Positions 1 through 5,665 of a stretch of DNA of 5,665 bases are shown here, in pieces; the stretch's first letter is position 1, and every line of letters starts with the position of its first letter. The position numbers and the translations under genes are program-made. Location of the stretch: NCBI GenBank assembly GCA_964395915.1, contig CAYNDB010000138.1:1-5665 (forward strand). The letters are read 5' to 3'. Source of the DNA: CAYNDB01 sp964395915 (GTDB lineage Bacteria > Nitrospinota_A > UBA7883 > JAJRTC01). A model generated the notes under the pieces. That model did no database searches. It was given only the letters and a program-made list of their open reading frames with translations, and was not told where the DNA came from.

Positions 1-13
1 AAGGGTATGAGAT

Positions 14-913
14 TTAAAGAGAAGTTATTTCCAGCAGTTTATCTATGTCTGGTTTGACAGCGCCATTATCGCCAAACAGTTGTATTACAGCTCCGGCCAG
101 GCGCTCCTTTTTACGAAGGTTCGAGCCTTGAAAGTCATTGTAGCAGTCAATAAAATACGCTCTACCCTGCTTGGTAATGTCTTCCACGTTTAACAAAGGA
201 ACAGCACCTTGTTTGCCAAAAGATTCAGTAACAATTTCGAACCGCTTTTTTTCTATAGAGAGGTCTTTGGATTTTAGATATCTCTCCTTAGGCGTCAACG
301 CTCCTAACAACAATCCAAAATACTGATCCGCCCTGTTGGCGATATCTTCAACAATTTCGTCATACAGGTTTTCAGCGTATAGTCCGGACCCTCTTTTGAG
401 AAATCGCCATTTTTCTATATCGCTTTTGGCTTTTAAGTAGATAGAAAATTCAGAATGTCTTGGCCTATGTATCCCCAGGACCATATCGAGATTCTTCCGT
501 TTGAACCCAAACCATTTTATGCGGTTGTAAAGGTCTCGGTCGACCGTTCTGCAGTCACGAAATGAAAAGAAATCAAATAACCGTTTTTTCCAGAGTCTAA
601 TAGACCCACCAACTCCGAAGCCCTCTTCGTAGAGCTGACCGTAAACAACGGGGGTGAAAAAGCCACTTTTCAAGCCGCCCTCATAGAGAGTTCGAACAGC
701 ATGGGGCTCCAGAATCATGTCCGCGTCCACCTGAATAAAATATGGCGTCCGGCATCTTTCCGGCATCGACTGGAACGCTTTGCTCATAGGAAAAACATTT
801 TCTATTATATTTATTTCAAATGTAACGTCCTGTGAGCGCAAAGAATCTACGCAATCTTTTGCTGTGTCTTCACCTGTGGAAATGATAAATACGGTGAGGT
901 CGTCAAGAATCAT
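14..913 (-). CDS. Divergent GT-A-type glycosyltransferase
   Basis: A 299-residue protein whose first 110 or so residues look like a compact GT-A glycosyltransferase core. LTVFIIST (6-13) is the first strand and FEINIIENV (32-40) the second. MSKAFQSM (43-50) is in the place of the nucleotide-contacting helix. TPYFIQVDADMILEP (56-70) contains the metal-binding DAD (D63-A64-D65). Residues 110-299 are rich in Lys, Arg and aromatic residues and include LGIHRPRHSEFSIYLKAKSD (146-165), whose histidines could help bind metal or substrate. I cannot assign this part to a named domain. The short N-terminus leaves no signal peptide. The ATG overlaps the upstream stop as ATGA with no clear Shine-Dalgarno, which suggests translational coupling to the GT2 gene. 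It ends with TAA 13 bases from the window edge, with no terminator visible in those bases, so the operon may continue. It probably adds one sugar of the same glycan. The glycosyltransferase fold is likely; the family is uncertain. Confidence 0.78.
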   Translation of the reverse strand: MILDDLTVFIISTGEDTAKDCVDSLRSQDVTFEINIIENVFPMSKAFQSMPERCRTPYFIQVDADMILEPHAVRTLYEGGLKSGFFTPVVYGQLYEEGFGVGGSIRLWKKRLFDFFSFRDCRTVDRDLYNRIKWFGFKRKNLDMVLGIHRPRHSEFSIYLKAKSDIEKWRFLKRGSGLYAENLYDEIVEDIANRADQYFGLLLGALTPKERYLKSKDLSIEKKRFEIVTESFGKQGAVPLLNVEDITKQGRAYFIDCYNDFQGSNLRKKERLAGAVIQLFGDNGAVKPDIDKLLEITSL

Positions 914-1770
914 TCAGCGTTTTTGTCGGCAAAACCTGGCGACTCTTCATTATCATTTGGCTGGACAACCGGGTAACAATCCTTGATTTTAGCGGCGAGC
1001 CACGTTTTGTTGTAAACTTTGGCGTATATGTTTTCTACGATATACGCCTGCTCCCGCCCTTCCCCGCTTTGCAATAATCCGGTTGAAAAGAAACTTGCCT
1101 TACGAAACATGGTGGAGCCGCATGCCCATACGTTTTCGCCATGTTTTGAAGGGAGCCATGTCCAAAATTCAACGTTAGTCGATGTGGAGCGCAACGGCCC
1201 TATTATTCGCACAGGTTTCCACCAGTTGTTCTGGTTTTTAAGCCGCACTATTCCAATTTCCGGATAGTCGTTGAATACATCCAGACATTGCTTAATAACA
1301 GGCTGATGGTAATCGACTATCATGTCGTCTTCTATTAGCAAGACATATTCACCTCTACATTTTTGATATGCGTCATTCAAAGCGGCGGCCATCCCAAGGT
1401 TTTTCGGATGGGCTATAATTTTGTCGAAAAAGTTCAGGCTCTCAGCGTAATCGACAAGCTCTTTTCCGGACCCGTTATCGACAAGAATTTTTTCGAGCTT
1501 CGGATAGTTTTCAATATTTTCAAAATACGGTTTCATACTTTCGCAAAGACGTTTAAATTGCAGAAGCCTTTTGCAAGAAAGCACAACCATGGATATAAGA
1601 CCCTTTTCAAACTGGCAATATTGAGCGCTGTTATTAATAATGCGCTCAGCTTTACCACGCCTGAGCCATGCAGATAAGCCAAGCCGTAAATTCGATATAA
1701 GCTTTGCCTGACCGAAATTCGGCGGATCAGGTTGTTTCTCGCGCGACCACTCGGGTCTTGGTTCAGTCAT
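910..1770 (-). CDS. Glycosyltransferase, GT2 type (GT-A fold)
   Basis: A 286-residue glycosyltransferase of the GT2 type, expected to transfer a sugar from a nucleotide donor with inversion, in the cytoplasm. The GT-A core starts late, at about residue 58, with LISMVVLSCKRLLQF. KILVDNGSG (94-102) is the second strand with its typical DNGS turn. NLGMAAALNDAY (124-135) is the conserved nucleotide-binding helix. YVLLIEDDMIVD (142-153) carries the metal-binding acidic triplet E147-D148-D149. VWACGSTMFRKASF (214-227) is the usual acceptor-side segment. The roughly 57 residues before the core are hydrophilic with a basic, partly amphipathic stretch (about 22-46) and have no clear homology that I recognise. 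Translation could be argued to begin at M61, but the strong Shine-Dalgarno points to the ATG at 1770. The gene follows the upstream stop by 12 bases, and its own TGA overlaps the next ATG (ATGA). No transmembrane segment is seen. Donor and acceptor are unknown. Confidence 0.92.
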   Translation of the reverse strand: MTEPRPEWSREKQPDPPNFGQAKLISNLRLGLSAWLRRGKAERIINNSAQYCQFEKGLISMVVLSCKRLLQFKRLCESMKPYFENIENYPKLEKILVDNGSGKELVDYAESLNFFDKIIAHPKNLGMAAALNDAYQKCRGEYVLLIEDDMIVDYHQPVIKQCLDVFNDYPEIGIVRLKNQNNWWKPVRIIGPLRSTSTNVEFWTWLPSKHGENVWACGSTMFRKASFFSTGLLQSGEGREQAYIVENIYAKVYNKTWLAAKIKDCYPVVQPNDNEESPGFADKNAE

Positions 1771-1773
1771 CGT

Positions 1774-1784
1774 TCACCTTCCTT
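1774..1784 (-). promoter_or_regulatory. Strong Shine-Dalgarno site of the GT2 gene
   Basis: Read on the minus strand, the bases AAGGAAGGTGA come just before AACG... and the ATG at 1770. They give two overlapping anti-Shine-Dalgarno matches: AAGGA about 9 bases from the ATG and AGGTG about 4 bases from it. The site begins within the TAA stop of the upstream methyltransferase gene. It is the only really good ribosome binding site among the junctions in this window, and it decides the start of the downstream gene in favour of an unusual N-terminal extension. Confidence 0.8.
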
Positions 1785-2844
1785 AGTGACATTTGCCATT
1801 GTATTGCCAAATAGAGTTATTAGTTCCAAAAAGCTCTATGCATGCCGGACGAAAATAGAATTGCGCCCGCGTCCCCCATAAACGTGTTGGGCTAATGGTC
1901 ATCAATAATTTTTTGAAAATATTTGTTGTGAAAAACATGTCTACACCTTTTCTTACGCTCAAGATATGGCTATAGTCATGCCCACTTATCAAACCTTTTG
2001 CGTAAGGAAGGTATGCCTTCAAATCTTGCGTAATACCTTTTAATGAATGGTCGCCATCAATAAACAGCATTGCGATACTCAAATCATTCAGTTCGCATCC
2101 AGCTTTTTCCGCTATTTGCGTTGGCGCTTCGCTAACATTATTCATATCAATGTGTACCGGCGTAACGTTATGGAAAAATTGTGTGTGACGACGGAAAATA
2201 GAAAAGTCCGCCATGATAGCTGTGTCATCTCTATCCTTGTAATCTTCCCAAGGGTCTACACAGTAAATATCAATATCCGGGTTGGCGATGGCGGCTATGA
2301 CTGCGGAGCCTCCTTTGTATGAGCCAATTTCCAGATAAACGGACCCTCGTGGCAATTCTTTCACACGGTCATATATCCAGCGGCGCTCTTTATGTGACAT
2401 TTTGGCGAATGATACTTCTTCAGGATTCTTTTCCGGACGATACCAAAACCAATCATCTGTTTTTTGCGGCTTGCCAAAACCTTTAAGTGGACAGCTGCTG
2501 TAAATAAAGCCACCGGGATGGATGTATTGTGACAGATATTTAATTAACCTATCGTGCTGGCCCTGTTCTGTGATAATAACAAGGTCTATCTGGAAATGAA
2601 TTTTTACTTTGTCGATGACCTTTCCAAAAAGCGAAAGTAACATCGGGTGAAGAACGTTTTTTTCAAAATCATCGCCAGATGGGATATCTATTGCTAGGGC
2701 CCCATCCATAACGTCCGGACTATCGCAAACTTGAAACAGGGTGACCCCATCCGCTGTGGAAAGCCACCTTGGCGCATCATTACCATCACCGATCATTACG
2801 GCGACAGACCCCGGAACCAAACTGGAAAACGGAAAGCTCGTCAA
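1783..2844 (-). CDS. Methyltransf_24 / CmcI-like SAM methyltransferase with extra N-terminal domain
   Basis: A 353-residue protein whose second half is a class I SAM methyltransferase of the Methyltransf_24 type, a group that includes O-methyltransferases acting on sugars and small molecules. SAM motif I is VYLEIGSYKGGS (169-180). IYCVDPWEDY (193-202) is the post-I acidic strand. FIDGDHSLKG (261-270) and ISGHDY (286-291) match the conserved pair in this family. By analogy with CmcI and MycE, D263 and H289-D290 could hold a metal and H266 could be the base, which is inference. Residues 1-150 are not part of that domain and may be a degenerate second Rossmann unit. The start is uncertain. I use TTG at 2844 because it overlaps the upstream stop (TTGA) and has a GGA a few bases ahead. 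An in-frame TAA lies at 2875-2877. ATG at 2796 (337 residues) is the main alternative. Sitting directly after another methyltransferase and among glycosyltransferases, it most likely methylates the glycan made by this locus. Confidence 0.87.
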   Translation of the reverse strand: MTSFPFSSLVPGSVAVMIGDGNDAPRWLSTADGVTLFQVCDSPDVMDGALAIDIPSGDDFEKNVLHPMLLSLFGKVIDKVKIHFQIDLVIITEQGQHDRLIKYLSQYIHPGGFIYSSCPLKGFGKPQKTDDWFWYRPEKNPEEVSFAKMSHKERRWIYDRVKELPRGSVYLEIGSYKGGSAVIAAIANPDIDIYCVDPWEDYKDRDDTAIMADFSIFRRHTQFFHNVTPVHIDMNNVSEAPTQIAEKAGCELNDLSIAMLFIDGDHSLKGITQDLKAYLPYAKGLISGHDYSHILSVRKGVDMFFTTNIFKKLLMTISPTRLWGTRAQFYFRPACIELFGTNNSIWQYNGKCH

Positions 2845-3752
2845 ACTTTTTTCCAGAATCCGCTTACAGCATGTTTATTTTTCAGAAACGGAAATTTGCG
2901 TTTAAGAGCGGTTTTCACGCAGGTCTTAATTCCGTCTCCCGCTTCTTCCGGCCCGTCAACTGGCGTAAAATCGTTTGCGGTCATAAGGTTCAGAAACGTT
3001 TCATTTGTAAAATAGTTCAAGTGCTCCCAGGGGTTTATTTCTTTCGGTACAGGCTTGTTGCGTTCAAGCGCGCCTTTTATGTCGTTCCAGCTTTCATCGC
3101 GATATACATCACCGATCACGCAGGTAATATACGCAAACCCGCCCGGCTTCATAAGACTGGAGATTGTTTTGACCGCTTCCCCTGGATGATGAAGATGCTC
3201 TAATACTGAAGTCGACAAACATAAATCGAACGGAGCGTGTTTTAAAAGCTCTTCTTCAGATTCGCAAACTGTCGCTCCATTGCTTCTCGCAAACTCTATT
3301 TTCCATGACGTCACGTCAAACCCTATCGCCGTGACTCCCGGCCCGTGCGCCACTTGCAAAAAAGTCCCCCATCCGCATCCATAATCAAGAAGCTTGATGG
3401 CTATAGAATCCTTGCCACCCTTTCCGGTTACTGAAAGAAGATTGTGCCACCGTTTAAGATCACCTAAACGTCGTCCAATGGTGAGAACTTTACGTTTACT
3501 GATTCCAGAGTCGATAATTTCGTTATATACAATTTTCTCGCCTTCATCATCCAGGTGATACAAAGAGTAAATCAGGCCGCACTCTACGCAACGGACAATC
3601 GGATATTCCTGCTCCGCCGACAGTCCAAGCGCGGGAATCTTGCCAAGGTTGTACGATGGGTTATTTTTAGTGAAATGATCCTGTTTTAATATTACGACTT
3701 CCGATCTTTCAGAAGAAGAACATACTGGACACAATCTTTCTATCAGGGGCAT
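2841..3752 (-). CDS. Class I SAM-dependent methyltransferase with N-terminal CxxC/CxxC knuckle
   Basis: A 303-residue S-adenosylmethionine-dependent methyltransferase, probably acting on a sugar, a sugar nucleotide or a glycan end in this locus. Residues 8-11 (CPVC) and 55-58 (CVEC) form a likely zinc-binding knuckle. The Rossmann core follows, with SAM motif I LLDYGCGWGTFL (121-132), the acidic-loop strand IGFDVT (143-148), and motif IV FDLCLSTSVLEHLHHP (175-190). MKPGGFAYIT comes after that, as in Methyltransf_23-type enzymes. Cys-rich heads of this kind occur in NDP-sugar C-methyltransferases of the TylCIII type, but those are roughly 400 residues and carry an extra C-terminal domain that is absent here, so I do not call it a C-methyltransferase. 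The C-terminus is strongly basic and ends in WKKV. The ATG lies 2 bases after the upstream TAA, with only a weak purine tract (AAAGAA) before it. The TGA stop overlaps the TTG start of the next gene. The fold is certain; the substrate is unknown. Confidence 0.9.
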   Translation of the reverse strand: MPLIERLCPVCSSSERSEVVILKQDHFTKNNPSYNLGKIPALGLSAEQEYPIVRCVECGLIYSLYHLDDEGEKIVYNEIIDSGISKRKVLTIGRRLGDLKRWHNLLSVTGKGGKDSIAIKLLDYGCGWGTFLQVAHGPGVTAIGFDVTSWKIEFARSNGATVCESEEELLKHAPFDLCLSTSVLEHLHHPGEAVKTISSLMKPGGFAYITCVIGDVYRDESWNDIKGALERNKPVPKEINPWEHLNYFTNETFLNLMTANDFTPVDGPEEAGDGIKTCVKTALKRKFPFLKNKHAVSGFWKKV

Positions 3753-3754
3753 CG

Positions 3755-4858
3755 TTATTCTTTAAAAAAAAGGTCAAAGGCTTTCTTGTAGTTAAGGATA
3801 TTTTTATCCCATGTCCAATCATTCATGATGCTTTTACGGATGTTCTGGCTTAATCGTTTATAGTCAGCCGCGTTAAGCTTTCTTAATTCATCAAAAACTT
3901 TCGTTACCGAAGCTAAATTAGGTTCGACAAAAAAACCATTTTCTCCATGCTTTATAAGATCAGGCATATTGCCTACCCTGGTTGTGACAACTGGAACTCC
4001 GCACGCCGCCGCTTCCAGGGCAGGGTTGGGCGTGCCTTCGTGCCAGCTTACGCATAAATAGTAGTCTATCCCATGGTAAAACTGTGGCATGTCTTCATAG
4101 CGCACGGGGCGCTGGAACGAGTTTAACATCTTATCCACATATGTAGAATTTGCTATTAAGAAAGGTGGTATTTTGCTTTTCACTTTTCCGATAATTCTGC
4201 TATATATGCCATTGCCCTTGTTTCCTTGCCGACCAACGGAAAGCTCCTTCGGCTCAACTCCCTGCGATGAAAGCGCTTTAAAAGCTTCTTCCACGACAGA
4301 ATAATTTTTTGCGGCCTTTTGTTTTCCAACCCAGCCAACCCGTATCTTATCATGGCTATATTCCCTGTCGCGCTTGGGGGAAAAAAGGTCTGTATCCAAT
4401 CCGTTTGGAGCGTAAAAAAGATTTTTAATATGTGGGGAAAGCAGGTCATAAAGTATTCTGGAATTCGCGGTTACCACTTTAAACTTTCGCAAACAATTAA
4501 CAGCCATATCGAATGTCTCTTTTAAGTCCCTTCCACTGGCAACTGTCGCAGCGGGATTCAGACCGCCACCTACGTTGTAATGGCTGGTAACGCTAGTCAT
4601 GAACCTGCTGTAATCACCCTCGTCAAATTTTATTTGCCCGCTCTGTGAAAGCCCGGATGGTATACGCCATGTCGCAAAATATACATATGCGTCTCGAAGC
4701 TTGCCTTGATTCCATAAAATGGCAAACCTTGCCGCGCTTATTGGAATAAACTTTATATCACCAATGTGTTTTTGGATATATTCAAGGCGCCGCTCCTGAA
4801 CCCAGCCAAGCGCGTCCGCCACAAAATAAACTACAGGTTTACTTCTATGATGAAGCAT
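3755..4858 (-). CDS. Glycosyltransferase, GT4 type (GT-B fold)
   Basis: A 367-residue retaining-type glycosyltransferase that would move a sugar from a nucleotide donor onto a growing glycan at the cytoplasmic face of the membrane. The N-terminal Rossmann domain (about 8-145) is divergent, with VVYFVADALGW at its start. The linker and second domain are typical of GT4: YAPNGLDTDLFSP (149-161), VGWVGKQKAAKN (174-185), then HEGTPNPALEAAACGVPVV (273-291), which holds the EX7E pair E274 and E282. RVGNMPDLIKHGENGFFVEP (294-313) follows. Length is normal for the family. The ATG is preceded two codons upstream by an in-frame TGA, so no longer start is possible. No good Shine-Dalgarno is visible, so translation may depend on ribosomes arriving from the gene 14 bases upstream. 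The last codons run through an eight-T tract, and the TAA lies 2 bases before the next ATG. The GT4 assignment is strong; the sugar specificity is unknown. Confidence 0.93.
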   Translation of the reverse strand: MLHHRSKPVVYFVADALGWVQERRLEYIQKHIGDIKFIPISAARFAILWNQGKLRDAYVYFATWRIPSGLSQSGQIKFDEGDYSRFMTSVTSHYNVGGGLNPAATVASGRDLKETFDMAVNCLRKFKVVTANSRILYDLLSPHIKNLFYAPNGLDTDLFSPKRDREYSHDKIRVGWVGKQKAAKNYSVVEEAFKALSSQGVEPKELSVGRQGNKGNGIYSRIIGKVKSKIPPFLIANSTYVDKMLNSFQRPVRYEDMPQFYHGIDYYLCVSWHEGTPNPALEAAACGVPVVTTRVGNMPDLIKHGENGFFVEPNLASVTKVFDELRKLNAADYKRLSQNIRKSIMNDWTWDKNILNYKKAFDLFFKE

Positions 4859-4872
4859 CGATCAATATAGTG

Positions 4873-5665
4873 TCAGGAAGCAAATAGGTCTCGTTTCAAT
4901 TTCCTGAACGCTCTTTTTACGATATCGAGAGGACCGCCAGACCATCGCCCTGCCGGAGTTTTCAATTTTACCAAGTCCCTGAGGTTATCTTCGTCAAGAC
5001 CTTCCACAACCACTTCTTCGATAAAAAGCTCTTTCATATTAGAAAGAAAATGGCGCGCTGTTGCGTAACCCAATGGTTTTTCTATAACAGGCTCAAGGTC
5101 CATCTCCGCTGCCGCTATCGTTAATATCGACTGGTCGTTTAACATCTTGTCCGGCCCAAGAGCCCGTATCCCCTTGGCCCATCTGCGCGCAAGCTCTGGA
5201 AATATATTCTCGCCGCATAAAAAGAGGCCGGAGTTTAGAATCCATGACGGTCTTTTATCGAACCCTACTTCATCTCTATAGTGAATCAGGGTGCGGGCGC
5301 TCCACCTGGACTCCGATACTTTATCTAACGGCAAATCTATATCGGCGGGGTCCAGCTCGTATAGCTTGTGAAACCAGAATTGTCCTGCGTACTTTTCGAA
5401 AATGGGGGTCGGGTCTTTATAAAAAATTATGTCGGAATCACACACCACAACCTCACGATCCGTATGCTTCACTTCATATTCCGACAGGGCAAACGCCTTG
5501 AACGAGAATCCCCTAAATTTTCCCAAGCTGGCGGAGGAAACTTCGCACGAAACGCCATCCAGCCTATCTTCTATAAACTTTTTTTCCTCATCTGAGCCAA
5601 CAACGATTTCTATAGGCTCATAGTTAAACCTCTGCAACGACCGTACGCACCAGACCGTGAAAATA
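4873..5665 (-). CDS. GT-A-type glycosyltransferase-like protein, 5' end cut by window edge
   Basis: Probably a nucleotide-sugar-dependent glycosyltransferase acting in the cytoplasm on a surface glycan. The frame stays open to the right edge. The first visible codons encode IFTVWCVRS and run straight into LQRFNYEPIEIVVGSDEE, so the TTG at 5637 is not the true start and the gene begins outside the window. Of the 263 visible residues, 16-23 look like a Rossmann-type strand followed by a turn. VVVCDSDIIF at about 72-81 carries a DxD-type metal/nucleotide-sugar motif (D76, D78). WILNSGLFLCG (141-151) and LNDQSIL (175-181) resemble the acceptor-side and DQ motifs of GT8-like and related nucleotide-sugar transferases. 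H205 in a TARHFLSNMKE stretch could be the late metal-binding His of such folds, which is inference. The C-terminus (about 247-263) is a basic amphipathic segment that may touch the membrane. It ends with TGA 14 bases before the next gene, which suggests cotranscription. The sugar and acceptor cannot be read from the sequence. The fold is fairly sure; the exact family is not. Confidence 0.72.
   Translation of the reverse strand, partial: IFTVWCVRSLQRFNYEPIEIVVGSDEEKKFIEDRLDGVSCEVSSASLGKFRGFSFKAFALSEYEVKHTDREVVVCDSDIIFYKDPTPIFEKYAGQFWFHKLYELDPADIDLPLDKVSESRWSARTLIHYRDEVGFDKRPSWILNSGLFLCGENIFPELARRWAKGIRALGPDKMLNDQSILTIAAAEMDLEPVIEKPLGYATARHFLSNMKELFIEEVVVEGLDEDNLRDLVKLKTPAGRWSGGPLDIVKRAFRKLKRDLFAS

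Noticed and set aside
1..13. The bases after the last stop codon, checked for a terminator
   Set aside because: There are only 13 bases, with no inverted repeat and no T-run on the coding strand, so the end of the operon cannot be placed here.
2769..3203. A 144-codon open frame on the plus strand across the junction of the two methyltransferase genes
   Set aside because: It lies wholly opposite two well-supported genes, and its His/Arg-rich product has no recognisable domain. It is best explained as a shadow of the coding strand.
3763..3773. An eight-T run followed by AAA (coding strand) near the end of the GT4 gene, considered as a frameshift site that would fuse it to the next methyltransferase
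   Set aside because: A -1 slip there reaches a TAA at once, and a +1 slip enters a frame that is not that of the methyltransferase, so no fusion would result. It affects at most the last few residues.
4180..4449. An 89-codon open frame on the minus strand inside the GT4 gene
   Set aside because: It sits in another frame of a gene whose EX7E and nucleotide-binding motifs are clear. The product shows no domain and there is no reason to expect an overlapping gene.
4859..4905. A TATATT hexamer in the 14-base gap before the GT4 gene, considered as an internal promoter -10 box
   Set aside because: No -35-like hexamer stands at 16-18 bases. The nearest TTGAAA is about 24 bases away, and the gap is short and inside an evident operon.
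1..5665. A defence system, CRISPR array, insertion sequence, tRNA or origin hidden in the window
   Set aside because: Coding sequence fills nearly all of the window, and I saw no direct-repeat array, terminal inverted repeats, transposase, nuclease or tRNA-like fold on either strand. The content is that of a glycan locus.

Overview
The window is a stretch of bacterial DNA in which six protein genes lie nose to tail on the minus strand, so transcription runs from the right edge to the left edge. There is essentially no non-coding DNA. The largest spacer is 14 bases, and two junctions are 4-base stop/start overlaps. Neither edge looks like an operon boundary: the rightmost gene runs off the window with its 5' end, and only 13 bases follow the last stop codon on the left. 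I see no promoter, terminator, RNA gene, repeat, mobile element or CRISPR array.

In order of transcription the genes are: (1) a 5'-truncated GT-A-type glycosyltransferase-like protein with a DSD motif (4873-5665); (2) a GT-B, GT4-type glycosyltransferase with an EX7E motif (3755-4858); (3) a class I SAM methyltransferase with an N-terminal pair of CxxC knuckles (2841-3752); (4) a Methyltransf_24/CmcI-like SAM methyltransferase with an unassigned N-terminal domain (1783-2844); (5) a GT2-type glycosyltransferase with an EDD motif (910-1770); (6) a divergent GT-A-type glycosyltransferase with a DAD motif (14-913). None has an obvious signal peptide or transmembrane helix, so all six probably act in the cytoplasm or on the inner face of the membrane.

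The simplest reading is part of a surface-glycan locus (O-antigen, capsule, exopolysaccharide, or a flagellin/S-layer glycosylation island). Four glycosyltransferases would add successive sugars, and two methyltransferases would methylate sugar hydroxyls, or precursors, of the same glycan. The sugar-nucleotide synthesis, flippase, polymerase or ligase genes that would decide between these options are not in the window.

The organism cannot be named from this sequence. Base composition looks moderate (mid-40s % G+C by eye). One gene has a clear Shine-Dalgarno sequence, which argues against a lineage that does not use them. The gene style fits a Gram-negative bacterium such as a proteobacterium or a related environmental phylum, but that is inference. 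I found no convincing undescribed system. The points most worth a second look are the possible degenerate Rossmann domain at the front of gene 4, the adjacent methyltransferase pair, and the poorly assigned C-terminal two thirds of gene 6.
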